Part shown: positions 33,390 through 43,600 of the stretch, piece after piece | Position numbering within the stretch: the stretch's first letter is position 1 | Layout of the letters: every line of letters begins with the position of its first letter | DNA from: Gnetum montanum | Lineage: Eukaryota > Streptophyta > Gnetopsida > Gnetales > Gnetaceae | Assembly: GCA_015680685.1 (NCBI GenBank) | Contig: MNCI01000177.1 | Span: 15,825-77,824 of the forward strand | DNA: 62,000 nt | Direction of reading: 5' to 3' | Notes under the pieces: generated by a model | What the model saw: the letters and a program-made list of their open reading frames with translations, nothing else | What the model was told of the DNA's origin: nothing | The model's database searches: none | Program-made: the position numbers and the translations under genes

Positions 33390-35387
33390 ATGTCTCTCCT
33401 ACAAGACTATAATAATGCCACATCTAGTGAGGCAATTCATTGGAGAACCAACGAATATTATGATAATGAAGATTAGAGTACGTAACCCGAGGTGGGGGTT
33501 TCTTATAAACATAAACAAAGACAACATTGTCCCAACGCATGGAAGCATAACATACCTAGTGACAATGAACCCCTCCTCGCCACTACAAGCCTAACGAAAA
33601 TACAAGAGGCTATTCAAATTGCCCGTAGGCATCATAAGGAAAGTTGTCTACCCGTGCTTGATTTAAAAAAATTTCCCAAGTTTTTAGGAGGCTATGATTC
33701 AGATCTACAACAACATTTACAGGCCTTCTACGATGCCTGTACATGGAATAACATTGATAATGGGTAGAAAACACTTATGCTCTTTCCTCTGACACTCGTT
33801 GGCCAAGAAAAAGCATGGTATAGGTCATTAAAACCAAAATCAATTCAATGTCGGCCAACAATGGTAGAACTTTTCAATGAAAGATATCAAACCTATGTGA
33901 GAATGTTAGCCTTGAGGAGACAAATCCAAAAATGGAAACAAGCGCAACATGAACCCTTGGACATGGCCTTAGAAAGATATCATGCACTGTTAAACAACTG
34001 CCCAGGCCATGGGTTCTCTGAGGAGAGGCTAATGTACCATATCATAGATGGTCTTTGTAATGAAATAAGGGAGACCCTAGGAATGTATGCCCAAGGTCAA
34101 CTATATGAGCTACGAACCCATCAACTCCAAGAGCTTATTAAGCAGATAGCAAAAGAAGAAGGAGAGATAGCCAAATGGGTGAATGTTGAAGGTTCTCAAC
34201 AAGACCAAAATCTCAACTTAACAAGGGTCCATGACCATGAAGAGGAGAAATCAACTCACTTCAAGGAGGTGGAATTATCTTTGCCAATTCTACAATCACT
34301 AGATGAAATTGAGGCAAAGATTAATAAGATGACGGATTGGGTACATGAAAGATGTGGAGAATATGCCAACATTATTAGAGGATGAACTATGCCAAGTCGA
34401 GAAACAAGACAGGACACCACGCGACAATCGAAACAAAGGGTAGAAGAGAATAAGGATAAGAACTCAACTGCCAATCATATGTATCAATGTAATGTCTATC
34501 TGTACGATCACCCCAAAGGCCAATGTCCAATCTTGTCACATTTACATGAGCATTGGGGAGGAATGTTACATCCAGATTTCGTACAAAAATACTATGTCCA
34601 ACCACAGTGGCAAAAACCTCAATCATGGGGGAGGCAACCGCCAAATGGACCATACCCTTCGTATGTCCCAACGTCAAATGCTTATTATGTTCAACACCCT
34701 GTTTCTCCAACAATATTAGCATCCTCTACCTCATCTCATTGTTATCATTCTCCCGAATACTATCCACCCATGTCCTCTCCAACAAGATCACCACCTCATG
34801 TGCCTTACACTTCTCCTCAACCTCAATATTCTCATACTTCACCCCCTTCTACATCATCGCCAGCTATGCCAGAAGATTTTGCACCATAGCACCAACCTGC
34901 AAACGTTACTTGTGCTTCTACTATCAATAGCAGTGGAGGTCCTTCATAACATCGAAGGCGTCCCTTCTTTAGACGTGATCATCGAAAGGGACACCACAGT
35001 TCAAAAACCTCTGCATCCGCCAAGTCAACACAAATCCAACATTGTGATGCATCTTCCTCTTTGAACCTAATGCCTCATGCTACCTTATCAAGGCCACCAC
35101 TCAATACTCCAACAACCATGTAGCCCAATGAATATTGCCACATGTGGAGACATGTTGATCCTTGCATACTATCTTGTGATCACAAGTACCATAGTGGATC
35201 AACTCTTTATAAATTAACCACATCTTATAACTTGCCCCACTATGTCAACTCTAATCAAGTGTGTGAACCCCAATGGGATAGGTATGAATAGGTCCCAATA
35301 TTTTCAACATGCAAGGATCCCCACCTTCCATTTATTAATTCTAGCCATGCTCAAACGTTTAGTTATGGGGGGTATCCTCCATTCTAA
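33390..35387 (+). pseudogene. Gag protein of pol-less element B (about 665 codons, stops but no frameshift)
   Basis: One reading frame runs from ATG 33390 (MSLLQDYNN) to TAA 35385-35387, interrupted only by about eight point stops (such as TGG to TAG near 33765). Core gag at about 33650-34160: FPKFLGGYDSDLQQHLQAF, LFPLTLVGQEKAWYRSLKP, LFNERYQTY, then PGHGFSEERLMYHIIDGL. A coiled linker follows, then a Cys/His module near 34480 (C-x4-YDHPKGQCPILSH). Next come a Pro/Ser/Tyr-rich tract and a C-terminal Cys/His segment (PNEYCHMW to YGGYPPF) where other gypsies have protease. The same C-terminus ends the gags of C and D. Gag coats and packages element RNA. Confidence 0.85.
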
Positions 35388-36737
35388 CATAGAATTAATA
35401 AATATTTTTCTGTTTCTTTAATTTTTCAACTTTTTGTTTTCCAGTTTTTCACCTTTTAATTTATTGTTTTATCTTTTTTTCTTTTTATGAGTAATCTCAT
35501 CTATGAATAAAACACTCATGTGACTCGTTGGTTGAGGTGTTGTTCTATGCTATCATGTCTCAGGTGACTAATTATTTGAACAACGAGCCCATCACATCCG
35601 ACCAACCATTTTATTAATAAGACGTTTTGCTCCAAGGTATAGTGATATTCTTGAAATTTTTAAAACTTAAAATTACTCTTATGTTCATTGTACCTAGAAT
35701 GAAGAAGGGTGAACTAAGAGGGAATGATTAGGATGTGACACCAAGGGGACTTGCAGATTCTCTTTGGTGACGTCTGTGGGAGTTATCATGCAACATGGTT
35801 GTACTAAGATCCTTGTATATCTAACAAAAAATGGGAGTAAGAGTAATCAAAAGGGCACTCAAAAATCCAATGTTGTTCTATGGGGTCCCATTGGAAAGAC
35901 ATGCACCCATGCTTGAGGGTTGGTGGCTTCTCTAGATTCAGTATTCACAAAAAAAAAAAGAGAAAAGAAAAAAAAAGAGAAAAAGAAAAGAAGAAAAACA
36001 AAGTGCCACAAAACAAAAATCACTCCTCACTTGAAAAAAATGCCAAGTGATTGTACGCCTTGTTGTTTTGGTACTCTCATAGTTGTTCATCATGGGATGA
36101 AACAATGCGGTGTCACTGATTAGAGGAATGGACTTGGTCCTGATCTTGGAATGATGGGTTAATGACACATTAATCATGATTTACATGTAGGATTCATTGT
36201 ATCCTGAGTCAGTTACCTCACATCCCAATCTCTGCAATCCCTTCTCCAATTCATTCCATCTCGCTGTTCATGTATTTGTAACTTTTGTCTTGTATAACAT
36301 TGAATTCATATCTCATCATGGTGGTATTAACATGTGTATGTTTTGTTGCATTAGCATAGATTACATTTCACCCTTCTAGTGCCTACAAACATTTTAAGGT
36401 GTGGTTATGCAAGGGCATTAAAGGTTGGAACCTGCTTTGGGGAGGATCCACTTGTGTGACTTTTGTAATTTGTACTTGTTGCACACCACCAAATCATTTT
36501 ATACCCTCCAAGTACTTCATTGCCAAATCTATTCTTTTCTTTATCATCATTTTATCAAACATTCCTCAAAACCAGGTCCAACATTAGACTTTTAGGGTAA
36601 CTTCCTTGAAAACATTTCTAACTCTAAAATCACACTACGTGAAGAATTCAACATTCATTAAAGGCAATGAGTAAGGTATGAAATCATTGAACTTTTTTTA
36701 ATAACCTTATTAACAATTGATCCTTGTGTGATTATAG
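35388..36737 (+). other. Non-coding spacer of element B
   Basis: Opens with a T-rich tract (35395-35485) right after the gag stop, also present in C and D and after pol in A. An A-rich purine run is at 35948-35999. The block conserved in all these elements is at 36405-36461 (TTATGCAAGGGCAT onward). It ends with GTGTGATTATAG, splice-acceptor-like, before the extra ORF. The antisense frame 36177-35938 has relatives in C and D, but I do not call it a gene. Confidence 0.65.
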
Positions 36738-37172
36738 ATGGCCCCTAAAAGACGACCACAAGGAGGATCTTCTCAAGGTGCAATTGAATGACCTAGGGGA
36801 GGTAGGGGCCAAGGACCTCATGCAAAACATGTAGAGCAGAAGTCAATCATTCAACATCCATCATGAAACTTCTATTACTACATAATCTATCCAAGCAAAG
36901 GGAGGAGAGGCTAGGGCTTGAGCCTATGAAGAGGAACGATGGCTATCTGTGTCATGCATGTCAAGGCCAATCAAGTGTCCCCATAGCTACTGTGTCCATG
37001 AAAAATGCCGACTCCATCAAACATTGGAACATCAGCATGGACGACTCATAATCCTCAAATAGAAGAGGAGAAACGTCAAGTTCTTCTTCAGTGGTATCAA
37101 TCTTAGAAGCCTGATGCACAGGACAAAGGAAAGGAACCCATGGAGGAGCCACCACTATCGGGAATCCCATGA
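36738..37172 (+). pseudogene. Extra ORF of element B, internally deleted
   Basis: Starts MAPKRRPQGGSSQGAIE directly after ATTATAG and ends at the TGA 37170-37172 (EEPPLSGIP). It has the first about 40 codons and the last about 100 codons of the form seen in D. The middle, including the conserved aliphatic segment and the coiled coil, is missing. C has nearly the same deletion. Shared C-terminal landmarks: KANQVSP, PSNIGTSA and EEEKRQVLLQWY. Four or more stops. Confidence 0.6.
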
Positions 37173-37345
37173 GTTCCACAAGTTTTATCTTTTGTGTCTA
37201 TGTCCAAATTTTGTTTCATTCTTCACTACACATGAATAAATTTCTAGTCAGTCAATAATCCCATACCTATCCACTATGTATTCAATTGAGCTTGTTCCCC
37301 ACCTTCTTTGACTCAAGGACGAGTTTTTACTCAGTCATGGATGTA

Positions 37346-38235
37346 TGATGAAGTGCTATATAGTTGATGCATTGACTAGGCTGCGTATACATGGCCCCGT
37401 ATATGTGGCCGTGTCGATGCGGGCCCGTCAACGTAGCCTTCCTACGTCGATGTCGCCTCGTTTACGCAGCCACCTATCTCGGCCTATAAATAAGAGGGCC
37501 TTTTGCCTCATTTAGACATCCTTTTAGTAGTTGTAGTGAAGCCCTTACATTTTGTTTCCGTAGGAGTTAGATTATTTTCCCAGTGCATGCTGATAGTATG
37601 ATGCTTTTAATTGTATGACACCTTTATTCAAGTGTGACGTACTTGGACGCGCACATGAACAAAAATAAAGATCGAGATTACTTCATCATTGTAGCATTCA
37701 CTTAGTTTTAAATTTTTAATTATTTTTATTAATTGTTATTGTTATTTATTGTTTTCTTAGTTAATATTTCTTTATTTTCATTTAATATTCTTGTTGTTAA
37801 CTGTGGAATGAGTACGACTTAATCATGAGCATTTAAGTGTGACTACTTGGTAATCCAGTAGTGTACCTAGGATCTACGCTTGGTAATCCCAGTAGTAGTC
37901 ATGCACAAGGTCCAAGGTGTGTACGGATGATTAAGGAACGGATGCTCATCGCACTTAGGCTAGCTTAGACTCATTTTCTATTGCACATTAGTTTAATCAA
38001 GATTATTTTCCATTGTCTCTAGGAGTAGCATTAGTCTAGGATCACATCATATGCCTCACTCTAGACTAAACCATATGTGACAAAGCAAATACTAGTCTAG
38101 GTGGGAAGACAGTGAACTGTGATCAACGTGTAACGATTTAGATACCACAACTAGCCTATCCACAGAGTTCGACCGAATCGCGCGTGAACTCTCATATACG
38201 TATGGTTGAGTGTAGGGGTACCTCGCTGCTCATCA
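37346..38235 (+). repeat. 3' LTR of element B
   Basis: Begins TGATGAAGTGC after GTCATGGATGTA and ends GCTCATCA. Collinear with 32360-33248, differing mostly by transitions at CG and TG sites in the U3 palindrome region. Confidence 0.92.
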
Positions 38236-38240
38236 AGTAT

Positions 38241-38661
38241 AATCGTTTAATAATTAGTTGTGTTGTTTTTTAGTTCATCCAGTAGCATAACAATTAGTAA
38301 TTCGAGTGATGGTTGCATAACCCTACGACATGAACGATAAACCAAGAATAGATACTTATTACCTATAGGCTAGAATAGTTTCTTTACTTGCATTACACTT
38401 AGACTTAAATTCCATTACCCTAATTTCCTCATGTTTACACTTAGTCTTAATTTGAGCTAACAACATCAATCTGTCATATGCCTCACCAAGAGTTAAACCA
38501 TATGACTTGCACTTCACTAACTCAAGGTGAGAAGATAACGATCACAAACTAAACCTCAATTACTAGTGAATCTACATTGGTCACTCACATATTATGATCA
38601 AGTCACACATGTACACTCGTGACTTGTATGACGGAGTGTTGGAATGCCCAACCCCTCATCA
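38241..38661 (+). repeat. 5' LTR of the outer gypsy element, second part
   Basis: Resumes after element B and its AGTAT duplication copy (38236-38240). It holds R/U5-type sequence and ends CCCCTCATCA at 38661, followed by a primer-site-like TGATGCTATTACTAGGGA at 38663-38680 (decayed tRNA-Asp type). Confidence 0.7.
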
Positions 38662-38802
38662 TTGATGCTATTACTAGGGATGTGGTAATATTCACTATGT
38701 AGTTGATTTTATAAAGTTCATTGTGTTAAAAGTCATCAAGAAAATCCTTCATACTTAAACCAATTTTTCCAAGGTACACACTTAAGGTATTAAACATCTA
38801 AT

Positions 38803-38865
38803 ATGACTTCTACAAATAAAGAGAAATCACCACTTGCTAATGAAATTCATAAGAGTCATGATAGG
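38803..38865 (+). pseudogene. Gag N-terminus of the outer element, before insertion C
   Basis: ATG 38803 opens 21 codons (MTSTNKEKSPLANEIHK...) that stop exactly at the left ATAGG duplication of element C. The next codon in frame is at 43601 (GYDEEDWS). The gag of B has the matching ...SEAIHWR...YYDNED at its start, which supports the join. Confidence 0.75.
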
Positions 38866-39091
38866 TGACTCCTTGCACCTACATGTGTATTTCTAGGCTT
38901 GCATAGGAGTCACAATATCGCGTATGCGATATTGCGAGCTAGGCCGCGATATCATGTATTTGATATTACATATGCGATATCGCGGGTCCGATAATTGGGG
39001 TTCGATATTAGCTCCTAGTTAACAAGGGTCTGATATCAGCACCTAGTTAACAAGGGTATGATATCAGCACCTGACAAACCACAACTCATCA
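38866..39091 (-). repeat. Shortened 3' LTR of element C
   Basis: Begins TGACTCC and ends AACTCATCA; only 226 bp. It keeps U3: several ATATCGCG-type palindromes (near 38910-38990) and a GTTAACAAGGGT-TGATATCAGCACCT unit repeated at about 39018 and 39047. R/U5 is deleted. Confidence 0.75.
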
Positions 39092-39277
39092 TACCCCCAT
39101 AACTGAAGAACAACTCGTCCTTGAGTTAAAGAAAGAAAGTGAGGAACAGGTTCAATTGATTACATAGTGGATAGGTATGGGATTATTGAATAACTAGAAA
39201 TTTATTCATGCTATAGTGAAAAATTGAATACAACACAATTGGGACATAGACACAAAAATTACAAAATTTATTAGAAC

Positions 39278-39715
39278 TCATGTGGTTATTGGTGGCGATG
39301 GCTCCTCCATGGGTGCCTTTCCTTTGTCCTGTGCTCCAGGCTTCTAAGATTGATACCGTTGAAGAAGTGCCTGATGTTTCTCCTCTTCTACTTGAGGATT
39401 ATGAGCCATCCATGCTAATGTTCCAATGTTTGATGAAGTCAACACTTCCTATGGACACAACAGCTATGGGAACACTTGATTGGCCTTGACATGCCATGCT
39501 GCAAATAGCCATTGTTCCTCTTCATAGGCTCGAGCCTTGACCTCTCCATCTTTTGCTTGGATAGATTGTGCAGTAACAAGAGTTTCATGATGGATGGTAA
39601 ATGATTGTGCCTCCTACTCTACATGTTCTGCATGAGGTCCTTGGCCTTTGCCTCCCCCTAGTCATTCAGTTGCACCTTGAGAAGGTCCTCCTTGTTGTTC
39701 TCTTTTAGGGGCCAT
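39278..39715 (-). pseudogene. Extra ORF of element C, internally deleted
   Basis: Minus-strand ATG at 39715 (MAPKREQQGGPSQGATE), stop TGA at 39280-39278. It jumps from the N-terminal about 60 codons to the C-terminal segment KARAYEEEQWLFAAWHVKANQVFP, which in D lies some 2.3 kb further on. Near-identical layout to B. Confidence 0.6.
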
Positions 39716-41096
39716 CTATAATCACACAAAGATCAATTATTAGTAAGGTTATTGAAAGAATTTCAATAATTTCATACCTTACTCATTGCCTTTAATAAAT
39801 GTTGAATTCTTTTTTCAGTGTGATTTTAGAGTTAGAAAGTTTTTTCAAAGAAGTTGCCCTAAAATTTTAATGTCAAACCTAATTTGTTTAGGTGACACAT
39901 AAAAGGATATGTAATGGTTTTGAGGAACGTTTGATAAAATGATGATAAAGGAAAGAATAGATTTGGCAATGAAGTACTCGGAGGGTATAAAATGATGTGG
40001 TGGTGTGCAACAAGTACAAATTACAAAAGTCACACAAGTGGGTCCTCCCCAAAGTAGGTTCCAACATATAATGCCTTTGTGTAACCACACCTTAAAATGT
40101 CCATAGGCACTAGAAGGGTTAAATGTAATCTACACCGATGCAACAAAACACACACATGTTGATACTACCATGATGAGGTATGAATTCTATGCTACATAAG
40201 ACACAAGTCACTAATTTATGAAAATCGAGATGAGGTGAATTGTAGAAGGGATTGTAGAGATTGGGACATGAGGTAACTAACTCGGGGCACAATGAATCCT
40301 ACATGTAAGGCATGATTAGCATGTCATTAGCTTGTCACTCCAAAATCAAGACCAAGTCCATTCCTTTGATCAATGACATCGCATTGCTTCTTCCCATGAT
40401 GGACAACCATAAGAGCATCGTGACAGCAAGGCGTACGATCACTTGGTGTTTCGTTCAAGGGAGGAGTGATTTTGCTTTGTGGCACTCATTTTTTTTCTTA
40501 TATCAATGCTTAATCCAAAGAAGCTACCTACCTTTAGGCATGGGTGCATGTCTTTCCAGTGGGACCTCCTAGAATAGCATTGGGTTTCTTGATTGAGTGC
40601 CTTTATTACTCTTACTCCCATTTTTCATTAGATCTACAAGGATCTTAGTACAACCAAGCTGCATGGTAACTCCTACAAATGTCACCAAAGAGAATCCAAA
40701 AGTCCCCTTGATGCCACACCTTGGCCATTCCCTTCTAGTCCATCCTTCTTGGCTCTGGGCATCATGAGTAGAAAATTACTTTAAGTTTTAATGATATCAA
40801 GAATATCATTGTACCTAGAGTAGAACCTCTTATTCATAGAATGGGTGGGTGGATGTTGTGGACTCGTTGTCTAATTAATTAGTCACTTGAGACTTGATAA
40901 CATAGAACAACACCTCAACCAACAAGTCACATTAGTGTTTTATTTGTAGATGAGATTACTGATAAAAAGATAAAACAATAATTGAAAAGATGAAAAAACA
41001 AATAAAAAGGTAAAACAACAATTTGAAAAATGAAAAATCAAAAAATAAAAAATTGTAAAATTGAAGAAAAGAAAAAACATTTATTAATTTTGCTTG
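39716..41096 (-). other. Non-coding spacer of element C
   Basis: Counterpart of 35388-36737 in B on the minus strand: T-rich tract after gag (reverse complement 40945-41085), conserved block at 40033-40090 and the acceptor-like AG before the extra ORF. The plus-strand frame 40312-40572 is antisense to the element and resembles the antisense frames in B and D. Confidence 0.65.
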
Positions 41097-43122
41097 TTAA
41101 AATGGAGGATACCCCCTGTAACAAAATGGTTGAGCATGGCTAGAATTAATAAATGGAAGGTTGGGATCCTTGCATGTTGGAAATGTTGGAACCTGGTCAT
41201 ATTCAAACCACTGGGTTTCTTTTGATGTGGTGTTTGGAATGTACCCCGAGTGGGGTTCACACATTTGATTATAGTAAGCATAGTGGGGGAAGTTATAAGA
41301 TGTGGTCGATCAATATGGGGTTGGCCCACTATGACACCCTTGACCATAAGATGGCATGCAAGGATTGATATGTCTCCCTACATGGCGATATTCATTAGAC
41401 CCCATAGTTGTTGGAGTATTGATTGGTGGCCCAGAGAAAGTAACACAAGGCATTGGGTTTGTGGAGGTAGATGCGCCACAGTGTTGAGCTTGTTCTGTGT
41501 TGGAAGATGCATTGGTCTTAGAACTATGTTATCCATTTCTACGATCATGTCTAAAGAAAGGATGCCTTTGATGTTGTAAAGGGTTCCCACTGCTGTTGAT
41601 AGTAGAAGCACAAGTAACATTCGTGGGTTTATGCTATGGTGCAAACCCTTTTGGTATAAGTGGTGGTGATGTGGAAGGATGAGAATATTAAAATTGAGGA
41701 GTGTAATGTGCCCAAGTTGGTGATCCTGTTGGAAAGGATATGGGTTGATATTATTGAGGAGAATAATAATAATGTGATGAGATAGAGGATGTTGACCTAG
41801 TTGGGGAAATAGAATGTTGAACTTGATAAGCATTGGTGTTTGGATGGTATGAAGGGTATGACCAATTTGGGGGTGGCCTCCCCCACGACTGGGATTGTTG
41901 CCATTGTGATTGAACACAGTATCTCTATATGAACTTTGGGTGTAACACTCTTCCCCAATGCTCTTGTAAATGTGACAAGATTGGGCATTGGCCCTTAGGA
42001 TGATCATATAGGCAAATGTTGCATTGATACATATGATTGGCAATTGAGCTCTTATTTTTTTTCAACCCTTCTTTCTGATTGTCTAAGGGTATTTTGTCTT
42101 GCTTCTTGGCTCATCATGACTCTACCTCCAAAAATGTTGGCACATTCTCCTCATTTTTTATGCATCCACTCCATCATCTTATTGATCTTTGCCTCAATTT
42201 CATCCAATGATTGTAGTGTTGACAAAGATGGTTCCACCTCCTTGAGGTGAGTTGATTTCTCCTCTTCATTATCATGGGGCCTTATTGATTTAAGGTTTTG
42301 GGCCTGTTGAGATTTGTCAACATTCTCCCATCTAGCCATTTCTTCTTCTTCTTTTGCTACTCGCTTAATAAGCTCTTGGAGTTGGTGGGTTTGTAGCATG
42401 TATAGTTGACCTCGGGTGTACATCCCTAGGGTTTTCCTTATTTCACTATAGAGCCCATCTATGATATGGTAGATTAGCCTCTCCTCGGAGAACCCATGGC
42501 CTAGGTAGTTGTTTAACAATGCATAATATCTTTCTAAGGCCATGTCCAAGGGTTCATGTTGTGCTTGTTTCCACTCTTGGATTTGTTTCCTCAAGGTTGA
42601 CACTCTTGCATAGGTTTGATATCTCTCATTGAATAGTTCTACCATAGTCAACCAATGTCGAATTGAATTTGGTTTTAAAGACCTGTACCATAATTTTTCT
42701 TGGCTGATGAGTGTCATAGGAAAGAGATTAAGTTTTTTCCATCCATTATCAATGTTGTTCCATGCACAGGCATCATGGAAGGCTTGTAGATGATGTTGCA
42801 GATTTAAATCATAACCTCCTGAAAACTTAGGAAAGTTGTTTAAGCCAAGCCTGGGTAGATGGCTTTCCTTGCAATTCCTGTGGGATATTCGAACAACCTC
42901 TTGTATTTGCATTAGGCTTGTAGTGGCTAGTAGGGGTTCATCATCATTGGGTATGTTATGCATTCATGAGTTGGGACGAGGTTGTCTTTGTTTATGTTCA
43001 TAGGAAACCCCTACATTAGATTGAGTACTCCAGACTTCATCTTCATCATTATATAATTTGTTGGTTCTCCAATGAATTGCCTTACTAGTTGTTTTATTAT
43101 CATAGTCTTGTGAGAGAGACAT
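41097..43122 (-). pseudogene. Gag protein of pol-less element C
   Basis: Minus-strand ATG at 43122 (MSLSQDYDN), end at TAA 41099-41097 (RGYPPF). Core gag at 42963-42151: FPKFSGGYDLNLQHHLQAF, LFPMTLISQEKLWYRSLKP, LFNERYQTYARV, LGHGFSEERLIYHIIDGL. Then the Cys/His module near 42020 (frame-shifted) and the B-like C-terminal segment (PNEYRHVGRHINPC to YPPF). It has one or two frameshifts and several stops. Very close to the gags of B and D. Confidence 0.83.
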
Positions 43123-43236
43123 TGTTATGAACTTGTCTATGATTTATTTGCAATTATTTATTTCTAAAAGATATATCGTTAATACTTTGTTACAATGACC
43201 TTGTATGATGTAACAAATCTAAATAACTAGCACCAT

Positions 43237-43253
43237 CCTTGGCAATGATGCCA
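43237..43253 (-). promoter_or_regulatory. tRNA-Asp-like primer binding site of element C
   Basis: Minus strand TGGCATCATTGCCAAGG, one base inside the 5' LTR that begins at 43255. Confidence 0.7.
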
Positions 43254-43254
43254 A

Positions 43255-43595
43255 TGATGAGTGGCAAGGTACCCCTACACTCAACCATATGAATACGAGT
43301 GTTTCATACATGATCTTGTTGAACTTTGTAGATGGGCTAGTTGTGGTATCTAGATAGTTACTCGTTGATCGTAGTTCATTATCTTCCCACCTAGATTAGT
43401 ATTTGTCATGTATGGTTTATTCCAGAGTGAGGTGTATGATGTGTTCCTAAACTAATGCTACTCTTGGAGGCAATGCAAAATATCTTTAATTATGCTAAGA
43501 GGAAAAGGGAGAGAGCACCTGGTTAACAAGGGTCTGATATCAGCACTTAGTTAACAAGGGTTTGATATCTACACCTAGCAAACCACGACTCATCA
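43255..43595 (-). repeat. Shortened 5' LTR of element C
   Basis: Begins TGATGAGTGGCAAGG and ends GACTCATCA; 341 bp. It keeps the R/U5-type block, then jumps near 43500 to U3 with the GTTAACAAGGGT-TGATATC repeats. The internal deletion removes the TATA region. Confidence 0.78.
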
Positions 43596-43600
43596 ATAGG

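Larger units (their letters stand above)
32360..38235 (+). mobile_element. Pol-less gypsy element B (5.88 kb)
   Basis: LTRs at 32360-33248 and 37346-38235 are very similar (roughly 94-95% by eye, the closest pair in the window, so probably the youngest insertion). A tRNA-Asp-like primer site is at 33250. Between them are a gag frame (33390-35387), non-coding sequence and a short extra ORF (36738-37172). There is no protease, RT, RNase H or integrase. The flanks AGTGT and AGTAT are a target duplication with one G-to-A change. Inserted in the 5' LTR of the outer element. Confidence 0.92.
38866..43595 (-). mobile_element. Pol-less gypsy element C with shortened LTRs (4.73 kb)
   Basis: Flanked by ATAGG at 38861-38865 and 43596-43600. 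Minus orientation: 5' LTR (43255-43595), primer site, gag (43122-41097), non-coding spacer, short extra ORF (39715-39278), 3' LTR (38866-39091). No pol. Both LTRs have lost large but different parts, which hides their pairing until the duplication is seen. Inserted in the gag of the outer element, in the same codon frame on both sides. Confidence 0.88.

Noticed and set aside
35938-36000. A/G-rich Lys/Arg-rich frame KKKREKKKKEKKKRR
   Set aside because: Simple-sequence purine run in the spacer of element B; not conserved in C or D.
38866-39100. CRISPR-like short repeats (GTTAACAAGGGT units)
   Set aside because: Only two or three copies in a plant LTR U3, with no spacer structure and no cas genes.
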